A stretch of DNA of 64,000 nt from NAT127 sp034717695. Lineage in GTDB: Bacteria > Pseudomonadota > Gammaproteobacteria > Pseudomonadales > Porticoccaceae. The position numbers and the translations under genes are program-made. The notes under the pieces are model-generated. The model was not told the origin of the DNA. It did not search any database and saw only the letters and a list, made by a program, of their open reading frames with translations. The DNA lies in assembly GCA_034717695.1 (NCBI GenBank), contig JAYELS010000005.1, positions 248,001 through 312,000 of the forward strand, written 5' to 3'. This document shows, piece after piece, positions 35,037 to 43,530 of this stretch (position 1 is its first letter; each line of letters begins with the position of its first letter).

Positions 35037-36227
35037 ATGGGCACTCTGGCCAACAAGCGCATCCTGCTCGGGGTCACCGGCGGGATCGCCGCCTACAAAA
35101 GCGCCGACCTGGTGCGTCGCCTGCAGGATGCCGGCGCCACCGTGCGGGTGGCCATGAGCCCTGCCGCCACCGAGTTCATCACCCCGCTGACGTTTCAGGC
35201 CCTGTCCGGCAACCCGGTCCACGTCGACCTGCTCGACCCCCAGGCGGAAGCCGCCATGGGCCACATCGAGCTGGCGCGCTGGGCGGACCTGATGGTGATC
35301 GCGCCGGCCACCGCCGACTTCATCGCCAAACTGGCCAGCGGCGCGGCGGACAACCTGTTGCTTGCCATCTGCCTCGCCACCCCGGCGCCCATCGCCCTGG
35401 CGCCGGCCATGAACCAGGGCATGTGGCTCAAGGAGAGCACCGCCGACAATCTCGCCCGACTGCGGGCCCGGGGCTTCGCCATCCTCGGCCCCGATGCCGG
35501 CAGCCAGGCCTGCGGCGATATTGGCCCCGGGCGGATGCTGGAGCCCCTCGCCATCGTCGCGGCCCTCCCATCCCTGCTGGAGAGCGGCCGGCTCGACGGC
35601 AGGAAAGTGGTGATCACCGCCGGCCCAACCCGGGAAGCCATCGATCCGGTGCGCTACATCTCCAACCACAGCTCCGGCAAGATGGGCTACGCCCTGGCCG
35701 CCGCCTGTGCGGAGGCGGGCGCCGACGTCTGGCTGATCAGCGGGCCCACCGCCCTCGCTACCCCCGACCGGGTGCACCGCGTCGACGTGCTGTCCGCCCG
35801 CGAGATGCTCGCTGCGACCCTGGACGCCATGGCGGGCTGCCATCTCTTCATCGGCTCCGCCGCCGTCGCCGACTACCGACCGAAGGTCAGCGTCGACCAG
35901 AAGATCAAGAAGCAGGGCGACACCATGGCCCTGGAACTGGAGAAGAATCCGGACATCATCGCCACCGTGGCCGCGTTGCCGGAGCGCCCTGTCACCGTGG
36001 GGTTTGCCGCCGAGACCCAGGCACTCGAGGCCCACGCCCGCGGCAAGCTGATCGCCAAGGGCCTCGACGCGGTGCTCGCCAACGACGTATCCCGGCGGGA
36101 TATCGGCTTCAACAGCGAAGACAACCAGGTGCTAATGGTGACTCAAGCCGGCGCCGAATGGCTGCCATTGATGAGCAAGCAGCAGCTCGCCCGGGCGCTC
36201 GTCAACCGCTTCGCCGAGTGGCTCTGA
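35037..36227 (+). CDS. coaBC: Bifunctional phosphopantothenoylcysteine decarboxylase / phosphopantothenate-cysteine ligase
   Basis: 396 residues from the ATG at 35037; the frame is open upstream antisense to radC only. CoaC half: ILLGVTGGIAAYKSADLVRRL (FMN site), the catalytic His in GHIELARWADLMVIAPAT and PAMNQGMW. CoaB half from about residue 190: VVITAGPTREAIDPVRYISNHSSGKMG and AAVADYRP, with the KIKK loop. It makes 4'-phosphopantetheine for CoA. In Pseudomonas dut lies between this gene and algC; here only 64 non-coding bases separate them. Confidence 0.97.
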   Translation: MGTLANKRILLGVTGGIAAYKSADLVRRLQDAGATVRVAMSPAATEFITPLTFQALSGNPVHVDLLDPQAEAAMGHIELARWADLMVIAPATADFIAKLASGAADNLLLAICLATPAPIALAPAMNQGMWLKESTADNLARLRARGFAILGPDAGSQACGDIGPGRMLEPLAIVAALPSLLESGRLDGRKVVITAGPTREAIDPVRYISNHSSGKMGYALAAACAEAGADVWLISGPTALATPDRVHRVDVLSAREMLAATLDAMAGCHLFIGSAAVADYRPKVSVDQKIKKQGDTMALELEKNPDIIATVAALPERPVTVGFAAETQALEAHARGKLIAKGLDAVLANDVSRRDIGFNSEDNQVLMVTQAGAEWLPLMSKQQLARALVNRFAEWL

Positions 36228-36291
36228 ATGGAACGCCAGGCATGGCGATTCCCGGTCGGCGCGATGCCGAAACCCGGTCGCGATAATAAGG

Positions 36292-38655
36292 ATGGATAAG
36301 GGTTTGCCCGGAAAAAAGCTTTCACTGCCCCGCTGGTGCATCGCCGCCCTGGTGCTGATCCTGCTCGCGGCGGCGGCGGCAACGCCCACCCTTCGGCACC
36401 AGCTGGTGGACGCTCCCCGCGAGAGAGCCATTGCCGACACCCTGGCGACCCGCGGCGCCCGCTACGCGGCGCTCGTGGACGCGCATATCCTCGAAGAGCT
36501 GGGTGCACTGGATGCCTTGGCCGCGGACGGCGCCACCCTCGCCGCCCTGCGCACCCTGCCCGGCAGCACCGCCCGTCAGCAGTGGCAGGCGCGGGCCGAG
36601 GACAGGCTCGGCGATCCCCTGCAACTCTTCCTGCTCGATGGTGATCCGCGAACCTTTCCCGATGCCCTGGCCGGCAACTATATCGCCGAGGCCCTTTACG
36701 AGGCGGCGCTGGGGGGCGAGGCCCCGCCGCCACGGGCGGCCAGGATCGGGGAATGGGGCATCTATATGGTGCGGCCCGTGCGCGACGGCGACGAGGTGGC
36801 CGGGGCGCTGTTGATGGCCACCGCCCTGGATCCGATCCGCGCTTCCTTGGTTGCCGCCAGCGATGGTCTCGATAACGTCGCCCTCATCCAGCGGGTGGCC
36901 CCCGGCCGGGAGGGGGAACTGATCGTCATCGGACCGGAAAAATCCGGCGCCGGCAGCCTTTCCACCCCCACCCAGGTGCCGGACTGGATCCTGCGTCTCG
37001 GCACCACCAAACCGCTCCTCGCCAGCCTCCCCCACCCCAATATTCTCCATGGCGCCAGCCTGATCGGCCTGTGGAGCCTGGCACTGCTGCTCTGCGCCCT
37101 GCTGCTGCGGGCCAATCTGCGCTTTCAAGGTCCGGTGCAGGGCAGCCCGAAGCCCCGCATCGACCCCCGGGACGATCTGTTCACCGAGCACTATGTCCGC
37201 GAGGCCACCAGCTTTCTCGAGCCACTTCCCCCGTCCGCACCCACCCCGGCGCCGCCGCCTCCACCCCCGGAGCCGAGCTATCGCTTTCCCCGCAGGGTGT
37301 TCCGCGACTACGATATCCGCGGTCGTGCGGGGGATGAAATCGACGACGCATTCGCCGCCGCCCTCGGCAAGGTGCTCGGCACCCTCGCTCTGGAACAGGG
37401 GGAGGATACCCTGGCCGTCGGTGTCGACGGCCGCACGTCGAGCCCCGCCCTCGGCGCGGCGCTGATCGACGGCATCGTCGCCAGCGGCTGCGATGTGATC
37501 GACATCGGTACCGTGCCGACCCCCGTGCTGAACTTCGCCCTCCAGCCCCCCGGGGAGACCCATTCCGGGGTCATGGTCACCGCCAGCCACAATCCCGCCG
37601 AGGACAACGGCTTCAAGATCATCATCAACAACCATGTACTGAGCAGCAACGAGATCCTCGATCTGCACACCCGCATGGAGGAACAGACCGCCCTGAGCGG
37701 CGCGGGGGACGCCACCGGCCGCGACGTCACCGCCGCCTACCTCGACGCCATCATCCGCGACATCCTGCCCCCCGGCGGACTCAGGGTCGTGGTGGACTGC
37801 GGCAACGGCGTCACCGGCCTGGTGGCTCCCGACCTGTTCCGCCGCCTCGATTGCGAGGTCATCGAATTGCACTGCGAGGTGGACGGCCGCTTCCCCAACC
37901 ACGCCCCCGACCCCACCATCGCCGCCAATCTCGCCGAGCTGATCAGCGCCGTCACCACCCAGGGCGCCGATCTCGGCCTCGCCTTCGACGGCGATGGCGA
38001 TCGCCTGGTGGCGGTCACCGGCAGCGGCCGCATCGTCTGGCCGGATGAGCTGCTGATGATCTTCGTCAAGGACATCCTCACCCGCTTTCCAGGCGCCGAC
38101 GTGGTATTCGACGTCAAGTGCTCGCGGCGCCTGCAGAACCTCGTGAGCAGCCACGGTGGGCGCCCGGTGATGTGGAAGACCGGCCACGCCCACATGCGCA
38201 ACAAGATCGCCGAGGCCGGTGCGCCGGTGGGCGGCGAGTTCAGCGGCCACCTGTTCTTCAACGACCGCTGGCACGGCTTCGACGACGGCCTCTACGCCGC
38301 CGCGCGGTTGCTGGAGATCATCGGCCTCCGGGAGCAGTCCCTCGACGACATCGTCGCCACCTTCCCCGCCACCGTCGCCACCCAGGAAATTAAAGTGGCG
38401 GTCAGCGACGAGGAGAAGTTCGCCTTCGTCGAGGCCCTGCGCCTTGCCGGCAACTTCGGGGACGGCGCTATCATCGCCATCGACGGCATTCGCGTAGAAT
38501 ACCCCGACGGCTGGGGCCTCATTCGCGCCTCCAACACCGCCCCGGCACTGACCCTGCGCTTTGAAGCCGACAGCCAGGAGGCCCTGCAACGCATCCAGGG
38601 CATCTTCAAGGCGCAGCTGCACAAGCTGGACCAGCACCTTTCGCTGGATTTCTAA
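36292..38655 (+). CDS. algC: Phosphomannomutase/phosphoglucomutase with membrane-anchored N-terminal extension (AlgC type)
   Basis: 787 residues. The N-terminal 300 residues are an added sensor-like region: membrane helix at 15-33, a periplasmic segment of about 210 residues, and a second helix (SLIGLWSLALLLCALLL). A proline-rich linker (PPSAPTPAPPPPPPEP) leads to a complete mutase: TASHNP with the phosphoserine at residue 432, metal loop DGDGDR from residue 566, sugar loop GGEFSGH and phosphate-binding RASNTAP. It interconverts mannose/glucose 6- and 1-phosphates for polysaccharide and LPS. Long AlgC forms with such an extension exist in Pseudomonas. Upstream of argB by 24 bases. Confidence 0.95.
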   Translation: MDKGLPGKKLSLPRWCIAALVLILLAAAAATPTLRHQLVDAPRERAIADTLATRGARYAALVDAHILEELGALDALAADGATLAALRTLPGSTARQQWQARAEDRLGDPLQLFLLDGDPRTFPDALAGNYIAEALYEAALGGEAPPPRAARIGEWGIYMVRPVRDGDEVAGALLMATALDPIRASLVAASDGLDNVALIQRVAPGREGELIVIGPEKSGAGSLSTPTQVPDWILRLGTTKPLLASLPHPNILHGASLIGLWSLALLLCALLLRANLRFQGPVQGSPKPRIDPRDDLFTEHYVREATSFLEPLPPSAPTPAPPPPPPEPSYRFPRRVFRDYDIRGRAGDEIDDAFAAALGKVLGTLALEQGEDTLAVGVDGRTSSPALGAALIDGIVASGCDVIDIGTVPTPVLNFALQPPGETHSGVMVTASHNPAEDNGFKIIINNHVLSSNEILDLHTRMEEQTALSGAGDATGRDVTAAYLDAIIRDILPPGGLRVVVDCGNGVTGLVAPDLFRRLDCEVIELHCEVDGRFPNHAPDPTIAANLAELISAVTTQGADLGLAFDGDGDRLVAVTGSGRIVWPDELLMIFVKDILTRFPGADVVFDVKCSRRLQNLVSSHGGRPVMWKTGHAHMRNKIAEAGAPVGGEFSGHLFFNDRWHGFDDGLYAAARLLEIIGLREQSLDDIVATFPATVATQEIKVAVSDEEKFAFVEALRLAGNFGDGAIIAIDGIRVEYPDGWGLIRASNTAPALTLRFEADSQEALQRIQGIFKAQLHKLDQHLSLDF

Positions 38656-38679
38656 CCCACCCGAGGATCCGCAGTCACC

Positions 38680-39585
38680 ATGTCCCTGTCCCGCGACGAC
38701 GCCATCAACACCGCCCGTGTCCTCACCGAGGCCCTGCCCTATATCCAGCGCTTCACCGGCAAGACCATCGTGGTCAAGTTCGGCGGCAACGCCATGGAGG
38801 GCGAGGAGCTCAAGAAAAGCTTCGCCCGCGACATCGTGCTGATGAAGCTGGTGGGCATGAACCCGGTGGTGGTCCACGGCGGCGGCCCGCAGATCGGCGA
38901 ATTGCTCAAGGCCCTCGACATCCAGTCGCAGTTCGTCGACGGCATGAGGGTCACCGACAGCCGCACCATGGATGTGGTGGAGATGGTGCTGGGCGCCTCC
39001 GTCAACAAGGAGATCGTCAGCATGATCAATCGCGCCGGGGGCAAGGCCATCGGCATCACCGGCAAGGACGGCCAGCTGATCATGGCGAAAAAGCTGCGGG
39101 TCAGCCGCAACAATCCCGCCCTGAACGAGCCGGAAATCATCGACATGGGGCACGTGGGCGAGGTCGAGCACATCAATGTCGGGGTGATCGACATGCTGGT
39201 CAACAGCGACTTCATCCCGGTGATCGCCCCCATCGGGGTCGATAGGGAGGGCAACTCCTACAACATCAATGCCGATCTGGTGGCGGGCAAGATCGCCGAG
39301 TTCCTAAGGGCCGAGAAGCTGATGCTGCTGACGAATGTCGCGGGGCTCCAGGACAAGGCGGGCAACATTCTCACCGGACTCGCCACCGAGGAAGTGGATG
39401 CCCTGATTGCCGACGGCACCATTTATGGCGGCATGCTGCCCAAGATCGGCTGCGCCCTGGAGGCGGTCAAGGGCGGGGTACGCAGCGCCCATATCGTCGA
39501 CGGCCGGGTCAACCACGCGGTGTTGCTGGAGATTTTCACCGACGAAGGGGTCGGCACCCTGATCACCAACCAGGCCAGGGCCTGA
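38680..39585 (+). CDS. argB: Acetylglutamate kinase
   Basis: 301 residues, the long form with an N-terminal helix (RDDAINTARVLTEALPYIQRF) that in related enzymes allows hexamer formation and arginine feedback inhibition. Core motifs: VVKFGGNAM, VVVHGGGPQIGELL, NINADLVAGKIAEFL and GGMLPKIGCALEAV. It performs the second step of arginine synthesis. Same strand and close to algC, as in Pseudomonas. Convergent with the DUF4124 gene. Confidence 0.98.
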   Translation: MSLSRDDAINTARVLTEALPYIQRFTGKTIVVKFGGNAMEGEELKKSFARDIVLMKLVGMNPVVVHGGGPQIGELLKALDIQSQFVDGMRVTDSRTMDVVEMVLGASVNKEIVSMINRAGGKAIGITGKDGQLIMAKKLRVSRNNPALNEPEIIDMGHVGEVEHINVGVIDMLVNSDFIPVIAPIGVDREGNSYNINADLVAGKIAEFLRAEKLMLLTNVAGLQDKAGNILTGLATEEVDALIADGTIYGGMLPKIGCALEAVKGGVRSAHIVDGRVNHAVLLEIFTDEGVGTLITNQARA

Positions 39586-39595
39586 GGAGCGCCCG

Positions 39596-40264
39596 TCAGG
39601 GCGTCGAGGCCTCGGCCTTCCCCTCCCCGGCGCCTTCGGGACGGGGCGCCACATCGAGCCCGGCGAGGGCGCTGTCCCCCTTCAACTCCACCAGACGGGC
39701 GGCGTAGTAGGCGTAGTTGTCGGACAGTGCCTTGTGCTGGGCGCGGCGCTCCGCCAGCAGCTTCATTGCGCTGGCTTCCTGCTCCCGCAACTCCTTGAGC
39801 ACCTCCTCGGTGGCCTTCGGCGGCGGTTTGCCGCTGGCCTGGTAACTGGCGGCCTGCTGGCGCAACTCCCGGTGGCGGCGGCGGTATTCGGCGAGGTTCG
39901 ACTTGAGGATGTCGATCTCCCGGGTCAGCAGGGTCAGGCGCCGATCCCGGGCGTTGTACACGTCGCGCACCGTGGTGTAGCTGCGCAGGATGAACTGATC
40001 CTGGCGCTGCTGCTGGCGGCGCTGGGCCTGCTGGTCCCGGGACGGCTTGTCCGACACGGCGGGCACGGTCTCGAGGACGCGGCCATCGGGGGTGATGACC
40101 TCGTAACCCTTGACGGCGAACTCCGGCGGAATCGAGAAGTCGATCACCACCACGTTCTCCGCATTGCGGTAGCGGTACAGGGTGCTGGCGGCCGAAGCAA
40201 GGGCCGGCGCCAGGGCGGCGACCGCCAGCAGCGCCAGCACCCCGATGCGCCGGGCCCTGTTCAT
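39596..40264 (-). CDS. Exported DUF4124-type coiled-coil protein
   Basis: 222 residues. Signal peptide (residues 1-26, ALLAVAALAPALASA) followed by a short DUF4124-like beta motif (STLYRYRNAENVVVIDFSIPPE...GYEVITPDG). A long charged, glutamine-rich coiled coil (about 75-190) follows, then a low-complexity tail. Predicted periplasmic; function unknown. Its ATG immediately follows the pyrE stop, so it is cotranscribed with pyrE; a hypothetical gene in this position is also found in Pseudomonas. Confidence 0.75.
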   Translation of the reverse strand: MNRARRIGVLALLAVAALAPALASAASTLYRYRNAENVVVIDFSIPPEFAVKGYEVITPDGRVLETVPAVSDKPSRDQQAQRRQQQRQDQFILRSYTTVRDVYNARDRRLTLLTREIDILKSNLAEYRRRHRELRQQAASYQASGKPPPKATEEVLKELREQEASAMKLLAERRAQHKALSDNYAYYAARLVELKGDSALAGLDVAPRPEGAGEGKAEASTP

Positions 40265-40906
40265 TCAGACTCCGTAGCGGGCGCGGTAGGCGCGTATGGC
40301 GGCGACGGTCTCGGGACGGCCACCCTCGGATTCCAGGTAGCCGATGACGTGGTCGATGGTGATGATGCTGGTGACGGGAATGCCATAATCCCGTTCGACT
40401 TCCTGAATGGCGGACAGTTCGCCCCGCCCCCGCTCGCGGCGGTCGAGGCCGATCACCACCCCCGCCGCCCGGGCGCCGGCGCCCTCGATCAGGGTCATCA
40501 CCTCGCGGATGGCGGTGCCGGCGGTGATCACATCGTCGATGATCAGGGCGCGGCCCGCCAGGGGGGCGCCCACCAGGCTGCCCCCCTCGCCGTGATCCTT
40601 GGCTTCCTTGCGATTGAAGCAGTAGGGCACGTTGCGGCCGTGGTGATCGGCGAGGGCTATGGCGGTGGCCGCCACCAGGGGAATACCCTTGTAGGCAGGG
40701 CCGAACAGCATGTCGAACGCCACCCCGGAGGCGACGATGGCCGCCGCGTAGCAACGGCCGAGGGCGGCCAGGGCGGCGCCGTCGCAAAAAAGTCCGGCAT
40801 TGAAGAAATAGGGGCTCTCGCGACCGGACTTGAGGGTAAAGACGCCAAAGCGCAGGGCGTTCTCGGCAAGGGCGAGATCGACGAATTCTTTCTGGTAGTG
40901 GTCCAT
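40265..40906 (-). CDS. pyrE: Orotate phosphoribosyltransferase
   Basis: 213 residues from the ATG at 40906 (TTGAGAAAA upstream), exactly the E. coli length. FGVFTLKSGRESPYFFNAGLF, YKGIPLVAATAIALAD, FNRKEAKDHGEGG (catalytic loop) and the PRPP loop ALIIDDVITAGTA are present. It makes OMP in pyrimidine synthesis. Divergent from crc across an AT-rich 90-base region holding a dyad. Confidence 0.98.
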   Translation of the reverse strand: MDHYQKEFVDLALAENALRFGVFTLKSGRESPYFFNAGLFCDGAALAALGRCYAAAIVASGVAFDMLFGPAYKGIPLVAATAIALADHHGRNVPYCFNRKEAKDHGEGGSLVGAPLAGRALIIDDVITAGTAIREVMTLIEGAGARAAGVVIGLDRRERGRGELSAIQEVERDYGIPVTSIITIDHVIGYLESEGGRPETVAAIRAYRARYGV

Positions 40907-40947
40907 TAATTTTCTCAATGGGAAGAATCGATAACGTTGCTTTTTTT

Positions 40948-40967
40948 ATAACCAAAGTCTCGGTTAT
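40948..40967. promoter_or_regulatory. Dyad in the pyrE-crc divergent promoter region
   Basis: ATAACC (40948-40953) and GGTTAT (40962-40967) form an inverted repeat with an 8-base centre in the AT-richest stretch of this neighbourhood. The right arm overlaps a TATCAT -10-like hexamer for crc, and the left arm overlaps TTATAA on the pyrE strand. A candidate operator; the cognate regulator is unknown. Confidence 0.4.
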
Positions 40968-40996
40968 CATACACTCTGCGTAACCTAGGGGCGACC

Positions 40997-41773
40997 ATGA
41001 GAATCATTAGTCTTTCCGTCGACGGGATCTTCCAGGCATCCCATCGCGGCCTATACGACTGGCTGGCGAGCCAGGATGCGGATGTGATCTGTCTGCAGGA
41101 TCTGCGCGCCCAGGAACCGGAAGTGGCCGACCGGGAAGAGTTCTCCCTAGACGGCTATTTCGCCTATTTCTTCGACTCCCCAAAGCCCCACACCAACGGC
41201 GTCGCCATCTACACCCGCAGGGCGCCCAAGGCCATCGTCTTCGGCTTCGGCCTGCCCTGTGGCACCGACATGGACGGCCGCTATCTGCAGGCGGACTTCG
41301 ACAACATCAGCGTCGGCTCCCTGCTGGCGCCCCCGGCCCTCGCCGGGGAGGACAGCCAGCGCCAGAAGGACCAGTTCTTCCAGGAGTTGCAGGCGCACCT
41401 CGAAAAGGTCACCCGCAAGAAGCGCCGCTACATCATCTGCGGCAACTGGCAGATCGCCCACACCGATAGCGACGTGAAGAATGCCGAGGCCCATCTGGGG
41501 GAATCCGGCTTCCTCCCCCACGAGCGCCAGTGGCTCGATCAGCTCTACCGGGACGTGGGCTACGCCGACGCCTTCCGCCGCGGCAATACCGACGAGGACG
41601 AATTCAGCTGGTGGCCCGCGGGCGTGGTGGGGCGCGGCGACGGCTGGCGCACCGACCTGCAGGTGGTATCGAAGGATCTCGCCCGCACCGTAGAGTACGC
41701 GGTGATGTACAAGGCCAACGCCTTCTCAAGCCACACCCCGGTGATCGTCGACTACGACATCGAAGAGCTCTGA
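40997..41773 (+). CDS. crc: Catabolite repression control protein Crc (ExoIII-like fold)
   Basis: 258 residues, EEP/exonuclease III fold. It follows Pseudomonas Crc along its length: MRIISLSVDGI, ADVICLQDLRA, GRYLQADFDNISVGSLLAP, KKRRYIICGNWQIAHTDSDVKN, FSWWPAGV and SHTPVIVDYD. The nuclease residues are degenerate: the metal Glu is Asp in CLQD, the catalytic GDFN is GNWQ, and the final SDH is SSH. This agrees with Crc being a non-catalytic partner of Hfq in translational repression of catabolic genes. Divergent from pyrE and 60 bases from rph, the Pseudomonas arrangement. Confidence 0.9.
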   Translation: MRIISLSVDGIFQASHRGLYDWLASQDADVICLQDLRAQEPEVADREEFSLDGYFAYFFDSPKPHTNGVAIYTRRAPKAIVFGFGLPCGTDMDGRYLQADFDNISVGSLLAPPALAGEDSQRQKDQFFQELQAHLEKVTRKKRRYIICGNWQIAHTDSDVKNAEAHLGESGFLPHERQWLDQLYRDVGYADAFRRGNTDEDEFSWWPAGVVGRGDGWRTDLQVVSKDLARTVEYAVMYKANAFSSHTPVIVDYDIEEL

Positions 41774-41792
41774 GCGCCGCTCCCGATCGACA

Positions 41793-41823
41793 CGCAAAGC
41801 CCCCGCGACCCGGGGGCTTTGCG
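41793..41823. terminator. Hairpin between convergent crc and rph
   Basis: A 13-bp stem, CGCAAAGCCCCCG (41793-41805) paired with 41811-41823 around a 5-nt loop. T-tracts are only three bases on each side, so termination strength is uncertain. Confidence 0.65.
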
Positions 41824-41833
41824 CGTTCGGGGG

Positions 41834-42562
41834 CTACCGCGGCGCCTGGGCCAGGGCCATCTTCTGCACCCGCACCAGGTCGGCGATACCGCGCTTGGCG
41901 AGGGCCATCATGGCCCCGAACTCCTCCTCGCTGAAGGGGGCGCCCTCGGCGGTTCCCTGCACCTCGATAAAGCCGCCATGGCTGTTCATCACTACATTCA
42001 TGTCGGTCTCGGCGTTGGAATCCTCGACGTAGTCGAGGTCGAGCACCGGAACGCCCTTGTACATGCCCACCGACACCGAGGCCACCATGTACTGCAGCGG
42101 CTCCGCCTTGAAAGGCTTCTTGGCCCCGATCACCGCCAGGGCATCGGCGAGGGCCACGCAGGCGCCGGTGATGGACGCGGTGCGGGTGCCGCCGTCCGCC
42201 TGGATCACGTCGCAATCCACGGTGATGGTATTTTCCCCCAGGACGTTGAGATTCACCGCCGAACGCAGGGAGCGGCCGATGAGACGCTGGATCTCCAGAG
42301 TGCGGCCACCCTGCTTGCCCCGGGACGCCTCGCGGGTCATGCGCTCGCCGGTGGAGCGGGGCAACATGCCGTACTCGGCGGTCACCCAACCCTGGCCGGT
42401 GCCCCGCAGAAAGCGCGGCACCGAGGTCTCGACGCTGGCGGTACAGATCACCTTGGTATCGCCGAACTCCACCAGCACCGACCCCTCGGCGTGGCGGGTG
42501 TAGTTGCGGGTCAGGCGAACGGGGCGGAGCTGCTCGGGGCGGCGGCCACTGGGACGGGTCAT
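41834..42562 (-). CDS. rph: Ribonuclease PH
   Basis: 242 residues. MTRPSGRRPEQLRPVRLTRNYTRHAEGSVLVEFGDTKVICTASVE is the canonical N-terminus, with the phosphate-binding/catalytic VIQADGGTRTASITGAC and the C-terminal VQGTAEGAPFSEEE. It trims tRNA 3' ends phosphorolytically. No frameshift of the kind found in E. coli K-12. Divergent from yicC. Confidence 0.98.
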   Translation of the reverse strand: MTRPSGRRPEQLRPVRLTRNYTRHAEGSVLVEFGDTKVICTASVETSVPRFLRGTGQGWVTAEYGMLPRSTGERMTREASRGKQGGRTLEIQRLIGRSLRSAVNLNVLGENTITVDCDVIQADGGTRTASITGACVALADALAVIGAKKPFKAEPLQYMVASVSVGMYKGVPVLDLDYVEDSNAETDMNVVMNSHGGFIEVQGTAEGAPFSEEEFGAMMALAKRGIADLVRVQKMALAQAPR

Positions 42563-42666
42563 GGCAATTTCCTGGATACGACGAATTGGCGGCCATTGTA
42601 CCCAATCTGCCCGCCCGCCGGCGTGTCTGCTAAGATCGCCCCTCCCCGAATGCCGCGAGAAACCCG

Positions 42667-43530
42667 ATGCCCCAGAGCATGACCGCCTTCGCCCGCGTCA
42701 CCCATCAGGACGAGTGGGGCTCCCTCAGCTGGGAAATCCGCTCGGTCAATCACCGCTACCTGGAAGCGGCCCTGCGCATGCCGGAAACCCTGCGGGACCT
42801 GGAAATGCCCCTGCGGGAGCTGGCCCGCCAGCGCCTTCACCGGGGCAAGGTGGACTGCACCGTGCAACTTGCCCTGAACCGCGACCTCGAGGGCCTGGTG
42901 GTGAACACCGCCCGGGCGCGACAGTACATCGATGCAGCCCTCTGCATTGCCGAGCTGATGCCCGGGGCGGCCGCCATATCCCCCATGGACATCCTCGATC
43001 ACCCCGGCGTCCTCGAGCAGCGCCAGCTGGACAGCGATGCCCTCAAGCAGCAGTGCCGTGAGCTGTTCATCGCCGCCGTCGACCAGCTGGTGGAGATCCG
43101 CGCCCTGGAAGGGGCAAAGCTCGCCGACTTCATCCGCCAGCGACTCACCGCCATCGCCGCCGAAACCGCGCGCATTCGCACCCTGATGCCCGCCATCATC
43201 GAGGGCCAGCGGACGAAATTGCGGGAGCGGGTGGCGGACCTGCAGCTCGATCTCGACCCCCAGCGCCTCGAGCAGGAGATCGCCCTGCTCGCCCAGAAGG
43301 CCGATGTGGCGGAGGAGCTGGACCGCCTCGACGCCCATCTGAGTGAAATCCGCCGGGTACTGGACAATCGAGAACCCATCGGCCGGCGTCTCGACTTCCT
43401 GATGCAGGAGCTCAACCGGGAAGCCAACACCCTGTCCTCGAAATCCATCGCCCTCGACACCACCCAGGCAGCGGTGGAGCTGAAGGTGCTGATCGAGCAG
43501 ATGCGCGAGCAGATCCAGAACATTGAGTAG
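42667..43530 (+). CDS. yicC: YicC family endoribonuclease-like stress protein
   Basis: 287 residues, full length. MPQSMTAFARVTHQDEWGSLSWEIRSVNHRYLE (YicC_N) and the C-terminal DUF1732 block RLDFLMQELNREANTLSSKS are both clear. E. coli YicC affects RyhB turnover and related proteins have endoribonuclease activity. Conserved beside gmk and rph in Pseudomonas; here hrpB and a DUF2254 gene separate it from gmk. Confidence 0.95.
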   Translation: MPQSMTAFARVTHQDEWGSLSWEIRSVNHRYLEAALRMPETLRDLEMPLRELARQRLHRGKVDCTVQLALNRDLEGLVVNTARARQYIDAALCIAELMPGAAAISPMDILDHPGVLEQRQLDSDALKQQCRELFIAAVDQLVEIRALEGAKLADFIRQRLTAIAAETARIRTLMPAIIEGQRTKLRERVADLQLDLDPQRLEQEIALLAQKADVAEELDRLDAHLSEIRRVLDNREPIGRRLDFLMQELNREANTLSSKSIALDTTQAAVELKVLIEQMREQIQNIE

